Assembly (NCBI GenBank): GCA_903909505.1
Contig: CAIVVZ010000188.1
Span: 1-45,772, forward strand
Source of the DNA: an uncultured Desulfobacteraceae bacterium
GTDB taxonomy: Bacteria > Desulfobacterota > Desulfobacteria > Desulfobacterales > Desulfatirhabdiaceae
Length of the DNA: 45,772 nt
Direction of reading: 5' to 3'
The notes under the pieces are model-generated. The model did no database searches. It was given only the letters and a program-made list of their open reading frames with translations, and was not told where the DNA came from. The position numbers and the translations under genes are program-made. How positions within the stretch are numbered: the stretch's first letter is position 1; the number at the start of each line of letters is the position of its first letter. Positions 27,266 through 35,002 of the stretch are shown here, piece after piece.

Positions 27266-28603
27266 TCAGTTTTCGGTCAATCGGTTTAATACCTGACCGG
27301 TAATCACTTTTGGGTAAAAATACGTGGATTTTCTGGGCATGATTTCCCCTGCCTCGGCAATCCGCTTGACCTGATCGATCCGAGTGGAATTCAGGATAAA
27401 AGCGGCATCGCAGTCCCCGGTTCTGACGGCCTCCAGGGCAACATCCGTCTTGCTGGAATAGCTCATGATGGATTCATCGTCCAGTTGGCTGTGATTCAGG
27501 CCCAGGAGTTCCATCAATATCAGCCGAGTCAATACCGTCACATCCAGCTCCAGCATCCGTTCCGACATCTCGTTCCCGAACATCCGCTGCATGACGCCGG
27601 GTTTCAGACTGAACAGATATCCCTGCGGGAGATTTCTCGTCACAACCCCGATCCGGGTATGGGAGTTGCCGGGATTCAATAGGCTGTCCCATTTTTCCAT
27701 CACCGTCCCCGGACCGATTTCAGATCCCATTGAAAAGCGACTGATATCAAAGCAGGCTTCCGCAGCGGTAATGAACGAATCCATTTTTTCCGAAGAAATC
27801 GCTTTCACCATCCGGTGGGCCGGCAGAATCACCAATCCCGGATCTTCCATGCCGCATAAATACATCATGATGAAATTGGCCGGATGCTCCGGAGAAAACC
27901 CCGGTGTCCGGTCCGCTATCCACTGCCGGTAGTTCAGGGCGGTTTCATAACGGTGGTGGCCATCCGCGATGAAAATGGATTTATCCTTCATGAAATCGGA
28001 TATTCTCTGATGGACTGCCACATCCATTACCCGCCACAACCGATGGAGGTGACCGAAGGTATCGACGAATTTCATGTCCGGCGATTTTTCAGTACAGGAC
28101 TGCCTCAGGGCATTCACTACCATCTGCTCGGCATCCGAATACAGGGAAAAAATCGGGCTGTAATTGGCGTGACAGGATTTCATCAGCTCCAGTCTTTCCG
28201 ACTTCACCCGGGAAAAGGTTTTCTCATGCGGCAGGACCACGCCTTTTTCAAAAGGCTCCAGGGCTACCAGCGAAATCAGGCCCCATCGGGTGATCTTTCG
28301 GGATTGAACGGAAAAATCAATGGACGTCAGATAAAACGCCGGAGAAGGATCCTGAACCAGGATGCCTTCGGACAGCCAGACATTAAAAAAATCCGCCGAA
28401 CGGGTATGGCGATTGTCTTGGGGCGTATCCTTTTCAAATGTTTTTCCTAGGATCAACCGAATGATATTCCAGGGATGGCGCTCATAAAAGGCAAGCTGCT
28501 CCCGTGGCGTTATCACATCATACGGGGGGGTGGCAACACTTGCCAGACTCTCTACCCTTTCGGGGTTATACACAATTCCCCGGAATGGAACAATTTTGGC
28601 CAT
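27266..28603 (-). CDS. DUF1015 family protein
   Basis: The 445-residue soluble protein begins MAKIVPFRGIVYNPERV, the DUF1015 hallmark, followed by VATPPYDVITP and HPWNIIRLILG. A central IFIADGHHRYETALNY motif with paired His is typical and resembles a ParB/Srx-like catalytic site. The function is unknown; it is sometimes annotated as an HTH or kinase-like protein without proof. ATG 28603 was chosen, with AAGGAT 8 nt upstream; a longer frame from 28657 would run into the leader. It is convergent with the methyltransferase. Confidence 0.9.
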   Translation of the reverse strand: MAKIVPFRGIVYNPERVESLASVATPPYDVITPREQLAFYERHPWNIIRLILGKTFEKDTPQDNRHTRSADFFNVWLSEGILVQDPSPAFYLTSIDFSVQSRKITRWGLISLVALEPFEKGVVLPHEKTFSRVKSERLELMKSCHANYSPIFSLYSDAEQMVVNALRQSCTEKSPDMKFVDTFGHLHRLWRVMDVAVHQRISDFMKDKSIFIADGHHRYETALNYRQWIADRTPGFSPEHPANFIMMYLCGMEDPGLVILPAHRMVKAISSEKMDSFITAAEACFDISRFSMGSEIGPGTVMEKWDSLLNPGNSHTRIGVVTRNLPQGYLFSLKPGVMQRMFGNEMSERMLELDVTVLTRLILMELLGLNHSQLDDESIMSYSSKTDVALEAVRTGDCDAAFILNSTRIDQVKRIAEAGEIMPRKSTYFYPKVITGQVLNRLTEN

Positions 28604-28643
28604 CGACAATATCCTTATAAAAACAATGAACGAAGATATACAT

Positions 28644-28678
28644 AAGTCAGGAGTCAATGATATTGACTCCTGACTTTT
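28644..28678. repeat. Perfect 14-bp palindrome with short T-run between divergent units
   Basis: AAGTCAGGAGTCAA and TTGACTCCTGACTT form a perfect inverted repeat around a 5-nt loop, with TTTT following on the plus strand. It looks like an intrinsic terminator, yet no plus-strand gene lies before it. On the minus strand it falls in the leader of the DUF1015 gene, about 40 nt before the start. It may be an operator, an attenuator or the end of an unseen small RNA. Confidence 0.6.
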
Positions 28679-28748
28679 AACGTGGGCAAGAAATACTACA
28701 AAGCAGGGGGTTATTCAAGTCTGAATGTGAAAATTCTCAATAAGATCA

Positions 28749-28777
28749 TTGACAGGAATAATCAAAAAGTATATTTA
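28749..28777 (+). promoter_or_regulatory. Promoter of the tRNA-Ser pair
   Basis: A perfect TTGACA (28749-28754) precedes an AT-rich -10 region: TATTTA at 17 nt spacing, or TATATT at 15 nt. Transcription would start about 20 nt before the first tRNA-Ser. Confidence 0.55.
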
Positions 28778-28802
28778 TGACCGTCTTAAGTCAGAGGGTG
28801 AT

Positions 28803-28896
28803 GGAGAGGTGGCCGAGCGGCTGATGGTCCCGCTCTCGAAAAGCGGTATCCTGTCTAAAACCGGGATCGTGGGTTCAAATCCCACCCTCTCCGCCA
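28803..28896 (+). tRNA. tRNA-Ser (anticodon CGA)
   Basis: The 94-nt class II tRNA has a 7-bp acceptor stem GGAGAGG/CCTCTCC, discriminator G and an encoded CCA end. The anticodon arm CCGCT-CTCGAAA-AGCGG displays CGA, the long variable arm is typical of serine, and the T arm contains GGTTCAAATCC. It reads UCG codons. Confidence 0.95.
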
Positions 28897-28935
28897 AAGA
28901 TTTGGGCCTGAATGATGATCCCCCTGTTTGATTCT

Positions 28936-29028
28936 GGAGAGATGTCCGAGCGGCCGAAGGAGCACGACTGGAAATCGTGTGCGCTGTTAATAGCGGCGCC
29001 GAGGGTTCGAATCCCTCTCTCTCCGCCA
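28936..29028 (+). tRNA. tRNA-Ser (anticodon GGA)
   Basis: The 93-nt class II tRNA has acceptor stem GGAGAGA/TCTCTCC, discriminator G and an encoded CCA. The anticodon arm CACGA-CTGGAAA-TCGTG shows GGA, the variable arm is long, and the T arm has GGTTCGAATCC. It reads UCC and UCU codons. It lies 39 bp after the other tRNA-Ser, probably on the same transcript. It is not tRNA-Sec: the anticodon is not TCA and the acceptor/T stacking is ordinary. Confidence 0.95.
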
Positions 29029-29113
29029 GTTTCAAATCCATTCCCAGCCCCGACTTTACGGCGTGAAAGCGCTCTCTGATGACCTTCCGATAATTCTCTG
29101 CCAGGAAATCAAT

Positions 29114-30850
29114 ATGTCTTATCTGGTTCTTGCCCGTAAATATCGACCTCAGACCTTTGATGATGTCGTTAAACAAGATCATGTCACGCAAACCCTCGGC
29201 CATGCCATCTCCTCCGGACGGGTAGCCCATGCCATTTTGTTTACCGGGCCAAGGGGAACCGGCAAAACCACCATTGCCCGTATTCTGGCAAAAGCGCTGA
29301 ACTGCCGGCAGGGGCCGACCGTCTCTCCCTGTAATGTCTGCCGGTCGTGCATGGAGATCACCTCGGGTCAGGCGGTCGATGTCTTTGAAATTGACGGAGC
29401 ATCCAACAACAGCGTGGATCAGGTCCGCGACCTCAGAGACAATGTCCGGTACATGCCTTCCCACAGCCGCTATAAGATCTACATCATCGATGAAGTCCAC
29501 ATGCTCACGGCTGCTGCCTTTAATGCCTTATTAAAGACGCTTGAAGAGCCCCCTGCCCATGTGCTGTTCATGTTTGCAACCACCGAACCGCAGAAAATCC
29601 CCCTGACCATTCTCTCCAGATGCCAGCGGCATGACCTTCGCCGGATTGACACCCGATCAATTTTAGAGCACCTTCAAGCGCTCTGCGTGAAGGAAGCGGT
29701 GGATATCCCACCGGAAAGCCTTCTCATCGTTGCGCAGGAAGCCGGCGGCAGCATGAGAGATGCCTTGAGCCTTCTGGATCAGATTCTTTCCTTTTCCGAA
29801 GGCAAAATCACCCACGATCTGGTCATCAGCCTGCTTGGCGTCATTGACAGGCAATTTCTTTTTGATTTTTCCCAGGCGGTTTTAAACGGGGATATTACGG
29901 AAATCCTGAACCTTCTGGAAACCGGCTATGAAAACGGTCTGGACTTAAAGCGGCTTTACAGCTCCCTTATCGAACATTTCCGCAATCTGCTGGTTGTCAA
30001 AATAAGTAAAAAGGCTCAGCAACTCGTGGATGTGCCTCTCCATGAAATTGACCGAATGCAGCAGCAGGTGAAATCGGTTTCGGTATCCTCCCTGAACCAT
30101 ATTTTTGACATGCTGTTTTCAGAGGAAGCCACGCTTCGCTACTCCAGCCTTCCCAAACTGGCTCTGGAACTGGTCTTTTTCAGAATTATTCAGACCCGGC
30201 CATCTCTGCCCATTGATGATCTCATTGAAAAGCTGGATTTTTTGCGAAAGGAATTCCACCTTCCGTCCCAGCACCTGCTTGTTGAAGAACAGCGCCAGTA
30301 TGCAATCCCGGAACCCGGACCGGAGTCCGGCCCCGAACCCGAATCCGAATCCGAACGGATGCAGCCCCGGCTGGAACCGGAACCACGTATAACCGTTCAT
30401 TCACATCCCCCTGAAAAAAGCCCGTGGGAACCGCTTCGAATAGAAACGCTGGAATCTGAAGCTGCGCTGGACGCAGCTCTGAAACGGATTGTGGATAAGG
30501 TATCGGAGACGTCTCCGGCCCTTGCACCTGTTTTATCCCGATCCAAATTGAAGAAAATTGAGAATCATACCCTGGAGATTCGTTTTTCCGGAAATGGATT
30601 TAACCTGAACCGTATTCGCCAGCCGAAAAATGAAGCCCTGCTGAAATCGGTCATCAACCAGTTATTTGAACAGCAGATAAAGCTGGTTATCCTGGCTGAA
30701 AAAGAATCGCTTCCGGAAAACCAGGTCCGGGCCAGCCAGACCCAGTACCTGAGACAGGAAGCCCTAAACCACCCCCTTGTTGCCGATGTCATTGAGATCT
30801 TTGGCGGAACGGTTGTCGATATCAAGATAGAAAAGGAGAGACCCTTATGA
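29114..30850 (+). CDS. dnaX: DNA polymerase III subunit gamma/tau
   Basis: The 578-residue clamp-loader ATPase begins MSYLVLARKYRPQTFDDVV. Walker A is GPRGTGKTT, the zinc module is CX8CX2CX2C (CRQGPTVSPCNVCRSC), Walker B reads IIDEVHML, and sensor 1 and SRC motifs follow (LSRCQRHDL). Domain III and a Pro/Glu-rich linker (PGPESGPEPESESE) precede a C-terminal tau-like region. ATG 29114 has AGGAA 7 nt upstream. The stop overlaps the ybaB start (ATGATGA region), and recR follows, giving the classic dnaX-ybaB-recR order. Confidence 0.97.
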   Translation: MSYLVLARKYRPQTFDDVVKQDHVTQTLGHAISSGRVAHAILFTGPRGTGKTTIARILAKALNCRQGPTVSPCNVCRSCMEITSGQAVDVFEIDGASNNSVDQVRDLRDNVRYMPSHSRYKIYIIDEVHMLTAAAFNALLKTLEEPPAHVLFMFATTEPQKIPLTILSRCQRHDLRRIDTRSILEHLQALCVKEAVDIPPESLLIVAQEAGGSMRDALSLLDQILSFSEGKITHDLVISLLGVIDRQFLFDFSQAVLNGDITEILNLLETGYENGLDLKRLYSSLIEHFRNLLVVKISKKAQQLVDVPLHEIDRMQQQVKSVSVSSLNHIFDMLFSEEATLRYSSLPKLALELVFFRIIQTRPSLPIDDLIEKLDFLRKEFHLPSQHLLVEEQRQYAIPEPGPESGPEPESESERMQPRLEPEPRITVHSHPPEKSPWEPLRIETLESEAALDAALKRIVDKVSETSPALAPVLSRSKLKKIENHTLEIRFSGNGFNLNRIRQPKNEALLKSVINQLFEQQIKLVILAEKESLPENQVRASQTQYLRQEALNHPLVADVIEIFGGTVVDIKIEKERPL

Positions 30851-31161
30851 TGAAAAATATGGGAAATATGATGAAACAGGCGCAGCAGCTTCAGGCCAAG
30901 ATGGCGAAGCTTCAGGAAGAACTGTCTGGAAAAACGGTTGAAACCGCTTCCGGCGGCGGAATGATCAAAGTCGTTGCCAACGGCAAACAGCAGCTCGTCT
31001 CCATTCAAATCGAAAAAGAAGTGGTTGATCCTGAGGATGTTGAAATGCTTCAGGATCTGATTCTTGCGGCAGTCAACGACGCCCTTGCCAAATCCCAGGA
31101 AATGGTTTCCGGTGAAATGAGTAAACTCACCGGAGGCTTGAATATCCCGGGACTGATGTAA
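30847..31161 (+). CDS. ybaB: YbaB/EbfC family nucleoid-associated protein
   Basis: The 104-residue DNA-binding protein is of the YbaB/EbfC family, which binds DNA as a dimer. It has the usual N-terminal MGNMMKQAQQLQAKM helix, a Gly-rich TASGGGMIKVVANG strand pair and a C-terminal helix. The start overlaps the dnaX stop, and recR begins 5 bp after its own stop, so translation is probably coupled. Confidence 0.95.
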   Translation: MMKNMGNMMKQAQQLQAKMAKLQEELSGKTVETASGGGMIKVVANGKQQLVSIQIEKEVVDPEDVEMLQDLILAAVNDALAKSQEMVSGEMSKLTGGLNIPGLM

Positions 31162-31166
31162 CCGCC

Positions 31167-31766
31167 ATGAACCATTACCCCACATCCATTCGGCAGGTCA
31201 TTCGCCAACTCAGTAAGCTTCCGGGCATCGGTGAAAAAACCGCAGAACGTCTGGCCATGTATATCCTCCGGTCTTCCCGCAGCGATGCGGAACAGCTGGC
31301 GCGAAGCATCGGAGAGCTCAAGGACAAGGTCAGATTGTGCAGCACCTGTTTTTCACTCAGCGAAGCAGAGCACTGCAACATCTGCAGCAATCCCTCCAGG
31401 GACGAGCGGATGCTCTGCGTGGTCGAACAGCCCGCGGATATGGTATCGATCGAAAAATCAGGCGCATACAATGGACGGTACCATGTCCTTCAAGGCGCGC
31501 TGTCTCCCATGGATGGCATCGGACCCGATGCCATCCGCATCAAGGAATTGATTGCAAGGATTGGTGAAGGCGGGATTCAGGAAGTCATTCTGGCCACGGG
31601 CACCCATGTGGAAGGCGAAGCAACGGCTTCTTATCTCTTGGGTCTGCTGGAGAAATTTCCGGTCAAGGTCACCCGTATCGCCTCCGGCGTGCCCATCGGC
31701 GGAGATTTGAAATACATTGATCAGGTTACCCTGAAAAGAGCCATGGAGACCCGCTATGCCCTGTGA
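31167..31766 (+). CDS. recR: Recombination mediator RecR
   Basis: RecR forms a ring clamp that acts with RecF/RecO in gap repair. The 199-residue protein shows an N-terminal helix-hairpin-helix (LPGIGEKTAERLA), a C4 zinc finger (CSTCFSLSEAEHCNIC) and a TOPRIM domain (MLCVVEQPADMVSIE). It ends with the conserved VPIGGDLKYIDQVTL region. The length is standard. The 3' end overlaps the next gene by 11 bp. Confidence 0.97.
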   Translation: MNHYPTSIRQVIRQLSKLPGIGEKTAERLAMYILRSSRSDAEQLARSIGELKDKVRLCSTCFSLSEAEHCNICSNPSRDERMLCVVEQPADMVSIEKSGAYNGRYHVLQGALSPMDGIGPDAIRIKELIARIGEGGIQEVILATGTHVEGEATASYLLGLLEKFPVKVTRIASGVPIGGDLKYIDQVTLKRAMETRYAL

Positions 31767-32154
31767 TCCCTTGACACCCGATGATATTTTCAACTGCCAA
31801 CAATGCGGCGACTGTTGCAAGGGATTCGGCGGAACCTATATTACCCCCGAGGACGTTCAGGCCATCGCCGCCTTTATTCATATCGACCCCCAAATTTTCC
31901 TGAAAAGCTACTGTCAGTTTTCCGGGACAAAACCCGTTCTGGCTCAGGGCGAAAACGGATTCTGCGTTTTCTGGAAAGACAAAATCTGCACGATTCATCC
32001 CGTCAAACCCCGCATGTGCAAGGCCTGGCCCTTTATTCCAAACGTTCTGAAAGACCCGCAAAACTGGCACATCATGGCGGGATTCTGCCCCGGAATCCGC
32101 ACCGACGTCACCCCTTCGGAAATCGTTGCCTGTGTCCGCAGCCAGATCGAATAG
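31756..32154 (+). CDS. YkgJ-family cysteine-cluster protein
   Basis: The 132-residue protein of the YkgJ/CxxCxxCC family has an N-terminal CQQCGDCCKGFGG and later KICTIHPVKPRMCKAWPF, FCPG and a final Cys. These form a probable Zn or Fe-S site. The family function is unknown. The start lies inside recR (11-bp overlap), so it is the fourth gene of the dnaX operon. Confidence 0.85.
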   Translation: MPCDPLTPDDIFNCQQCGDCCKGFGGTYITPEDVQAIAAFIHIDPQIFLKSYCQFSGTKPVLAQGENGFCVFWKDKICTIHPVKPRMCKAWPFIPNVLKDPQNWHIMAGFCPGIRTDVTPSEIVACVRSQIE

Positions 32155-32157
32155 ATA

Positions 32158-32406
32158 TTATTTCCAGTCGTGGTCATCGGTGAGCTTGTAAATATGTTGC
32201 GCCTTTCCATCAGAAATGATTTTTAAAACAATCCCGCGATCTTCCAACTCAAGAAAGCTTGCCTGCATTGTTTCGGGCGAGGCATTCCAGATCTCCAGAA
32301 GGTTTTTTGTGGAAAGGGTCGCTCCGGAATCCGCAAGGCCGCAGCAGAGCAGGTAGAGAGAAACGGTTTCAGTTGAAAGGCCCATCTGAAATATTTTTTG
32401 ATTCAT
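32158..32406 (-). CDS. Small winged-helix-like protein of unknown function
   Basis: The 82-residue protein reads MNQKIFQMGLSTETVSLYLL at its start. It is followed by CGLADSG and a region resembling a winged-helix DNA-binding fold (LSTKNLLEIWNASPETMQASFLELEDRGIV is split by a short turn). ATG 32406 has GGAG about 10 nt upstream; the frame is open upstream to 32499 and ATG 32433 is possible. It follows the phenylacetate-CoA ligase gene in the same direction. A regulatory role is inferred only. Confidence 0.6.
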   Translation of the reverse strand: MNQKIFQMGLSTETVSLYLLCCGLADSGATLSTKNLLEIWNASPETMQASFLELEDRGIVLKIISDGKAQHIYKLTDDHDWK

Positions 32407-32499
32407 TGCAGAATGCTCCGGAAAAATGCTCATGTTGATATCCGACAGCCAGCCGTATCCATCGCCCCTTTGGGGCCGATTTTTCGGCTTGCCGTGCAC

Positions 32500-33807
32500 T
32501 TAGACGATCGGGTCCTCGATTCGCGTGTCAAACACGCGTTTGCTTTTTCGCTCCGATCGCGGCAACGATCCATACGGGACGATCTCCGCAACCGGTGTAA
32601 TCAATACTTTTTTCTTAACCTGATGAACGAGCTCTTTTGACAGTTCCTCATTTCTTTCCTCCCCGATATCCCTGGCCCGCTCCACCACCAGCCGCATGAT
32701 ACCCCGCTCGGATGCATCCCTGGACAGATGGATCTGGTATTCCGATCCCAGGGCCGGTATGCCCGAGACGATCGCATCAAGGGTCGACGGATAAATATTA
32801 ACGGCCCGGAACTTGAACATGTCATCGGTCCGGCCCCGAATCCGGGAGTGCCTGGGCATGATCGTGCCGCAGGTGCAGGAACCCGGAATGATGCGGGTAA
32901 TGTCCCGCGTTCGATATCGAATCAGGGGAACAGCCTCCTTGCAGAGGGTGGTCACCACCATTTCCCCCCATTCACCGTCCGGAACCGTCTCCAGAGTGTC
33001 CGGATTGATGATTTCCATGATATAGTAATCCGCCCAGTAATGAATGCAGTCATGATCCGGACATTCGATACCGGTTCCCGGCCCGTAAAGCTCGGTAAGG
33101 CCGGTAATGTCAAAGAGCTCAGCGCCGCCAAAGAGTTCGGATATTTTTTTGCGCATGGAAATGGATGCGCGTTCGGATCCATATATGATTTTTTTGATTC
33201 GGATCTTATCGCCAAGCCCTCTTTTGCTGACTTCTTCCGCCATCAAGAGCCCCATGGAAGCGGTACAGCACAAAACCGTCGGCTGTAGATCCAACAGAAA
33301 CTGGCACTGCATATCCACATTTCCCGGACCGATGGGAAGCGCCATGGCGCCGACTTTTTCGCAGCCCAACTGAAAACCGATCCCAGCCGTCCAGACCCCA
33401 TAACCCACGGCAATCTGCACCCGGTCTTCAGAGGTAACGCCGGCCATTTCATAGGCTCTGGCAAAGAAATGACACCAGTCCTCCACATCTTTTTGGGTAT
33501 AGCAGAGATTTTTTCGCTTTCCGGTCGTCCCGCTGCTGGAATGAATCCGGACGATTTTTTCAAACGGTACGGCGCGAAGCGGAAACGGATAACCGTCGCG
33601 AAGATCGTCGGCAGTGGTAAAGGGAAGCTTATTAAGATCTTCCAGGGATTGAATGCTCTCCGGAGCGACTCCCGCCCTGTCCAGCTTGGCGCGGTACTCC
33701 GAAGAACCGCTATAGGCATGGGCCACGGTCCACTTGAGCCCCTTTAGCTGGTGTTCTTGAAACTGCCCGGCTGTGGTTATGGGGGATTGAAATCGTTTGA
33801 CGGTCAT
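32500..33807 (-). CDS. paaK: Phenylacetate-CoA ligase family protein
   Basis: The 435-residue adenylate-forming enzyme converts phenylacetate or a related aryl acid to its CoA thioester. The AMP-binding loop is SSGTTGKRK, and ITGLTELYGPG and YRTRDITRI are the PaaK-type core motifs. The C-terminal lid domain starts RGRTDDMFKFRAVNIYP. ATG 33807 was chosen: GGAG lies 8 nt upstream, and a longer frame from 33864 starts in the leader hairpin. No other paa or indole-pyruvate oxidoreductase genes are adjacent, so the substrate is uncertain. Confidence 0.88.
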   Translation of the reverse strand: MTVKRFQSPITTAGQFQEHQLKGLKWTVAHAYSGSSEYRAKLDRAGVAPESIQSLEDLNKLPFTTADDLRDGYPFPLRAVPFEKIVRIHSSSGTTGKRKNLCYTQKDVEDWCHFFARAYEMAGVTSEDRVQIAVGYGVWTAGIGFQLGCEKVGAMALPIGPGNVDMQCQFLLDLQPTVLCCTASMGLLMAEEVSKRGLGDKIRIKKIIYGSERASISMRKKISELFGGAELFDITGLTELYGPGTGIECPDHDCIHYWADYYIMEIINPDTLETVPDGEWGEMVVTTLCKEAVPLIRYRTRDITRIIPGSCTCGTIMPRHSRIRGRTDDMFKFRAVNIYPSTLDAIVSGIPALGSEYQIHLSRDASERGIMRLVVERARDIGEERNEELSKELVHQVKKKVLITPVAEIVPYGSLPRSERKSKRVFDTRIEDPIV

Positions 33808-33837
33808 AAAATATCTCCAATCCAAGTCCTTAAAAAT

Positions 33838-33872
33838 CAAAGGCAATCGTTCTTGAAGAACCATTGCCTTTG
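33838..33872 (-). promoter_or_regulatory. Leader hairpin with T-run before paaK (attenuator candidate)
   Basis: In the minus-strand transcript, CAAAGGCAAT pairs with ATTGCCTTTG (10 bp). After one G/G mismatch a further 5 bp (GTTCT/AGAAC) close a 3-nt loop. ATTTTT follows, then the ribosome site. Thus an intrinsic-terminator-like structure lies about 31 nt before the start codon. A TTGACA with weak -10 options lies near 33925-33935. Premature termination control is an inference. Confidence 0.55.
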
Positions 33873-34191
33873 CCTGTGATTCTTTGGTGTTTGCGTTATT
33901 CTATATCATCATTGATCCCTGTTTTGTCAATGTCATTTTATCTCGCGCATGACCGATCGTTTCCGATTTCCGAACCGTCAGACGGATAAATCATATCATT
34001 TTACACCCTGCTTGTCGCGCGGTGACTTTCACAGAAAATCCAGCAATTCTCGGTGAACAAAAAATGATAGAATATCTCACCATTTAGAAAATTTTAAATA
34101 AAGTTTTTCGTAAAACCAATTGCTTTAAAATATGATAACTAATTGATACTACGGAATATGTCAATGAAAATGAGACACGTATTTGATTAAA

Positions 34192-34545
34192 TTAAGCTCT
34201 AATCGGATCAGTCTGTTTAACTGCTTTTTGAGGGTTATTGATCCAGACGGCCTCGGGCAGTGAAGGCGGCTTTGGCAATTTGTTTTTGAATCTTTCCGGA
34301 TGCAGATTAAAGGCCGTCATAAGGGTATCGGATCGATTTTGAAAGATAGCCTCCGCTGCTCCGTAGTGAATGTGTTCTGGTATCATCATGCCGATACCCG
34401 TATGGTAATGGCAGGTGTTATACCAGATGAAAAAGTCCTTGCAAAAAGCTCTGCTATCTTGGATAGATCCAAAGGTACCTGGAAACTCCGGGCAGTACTT
34501 GAGGGTTTTGAACTGTGCCTCGGAAAAAGGATTGTCATTGCCCCT
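34192..34545 (-). pseudogene. IS3-family transposase, C-terminal fragment
   Basis: Read on the minus strand, the frame gives NDNPFSEAQFKTLKY, then AFCKDFFIWYNTCHYHTGIGM and ends LPEAVWINNPQKAV. This is the distal end of an IS3-group rve/integrase transposase with a natural C terminus. The DDE-domain start, all of OrfA and the left end are missing, and the frame upstream is unrelated. A stretch with TGTCTCATTTTCATTGACA about 20-45 nt after the stop could be the right terminal repeat, not confirmed. The fragment is inactive. Confidence 0.8.
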
Positions 34546-34589
34546 CTGTGTGATCCCATCTATCAGCGCTGCCGCACAAAATTCAGCTC

Positions 34590-34692
34590 TCGCAAGGAAT
34601 ACTGGAACCAATTGCGCTGCACCTTTCGTGTGCTGTGCTTCAACAACTGGGAACATATGCTCAACTTCATCTGGAATCCACCTGAAATCAGA
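34590..34692 (+). pseudogene. Possible IS256-family transposase scrap
   Basis: The plus-strand frame here reads NNWEHMLNFIWNPPEIR, which resembles the W-x-x-x-x-x-F-x-x-P-P-E-I-R segment close to the end of IS256-type (mutator) transposases. The similarity stops where an eight-C run begins at about 34691. It abuts the IS3 fragment on the opposite strand, suggesting nested decayed insertions. Short and uncertain. Confidence 0.4.
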
Positions 34693-35002
34693 CCCCCCCC
34701 TGATTAAAAAATACTGAAACTACCGAACCCATTATTATCATCGGCCAATTCGGTCAAGAGCGTTGGAGCACGTCCGAATGCACGCCTTCTGAACCCCATC
34801 CCAAGTTCAGGATAACAATTTCTGGACAAATACTATTTTCTTTCACACCTTTGTATTAACCTGCCTCAATTTATTTTCACTTTGTTTGACTTCTTTGCTC
34901 CATCCCATTAATTCGAACCTTCAGCGAGAATTGCTGAGCATGAGCATACCGACACGGGCATTTCTTTTGACACCACCATCGTTTTATCCTACATATAGGG
35001 CT
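34693..35002. other. Intergenic stretch after transposase remnants
   Basis: No gene was seen. It holds an eight-C run bounded by AATCAG/CTGATT near 34686-34704, then AT-rich DNA. The regulator frame is open through part of it (from 34886), but no ribosome site supports an earlier start. The promoter of the downstream regulator is presumably here. Confidence 0.4.

Noticed and set aside
28803..29028. Possible tRNA-Sec among the two long tRNAs
   Set aside because: Anticodons are CGA and GGA, and acceptor and T stems are ordinary serine type; no TCA anticodon.
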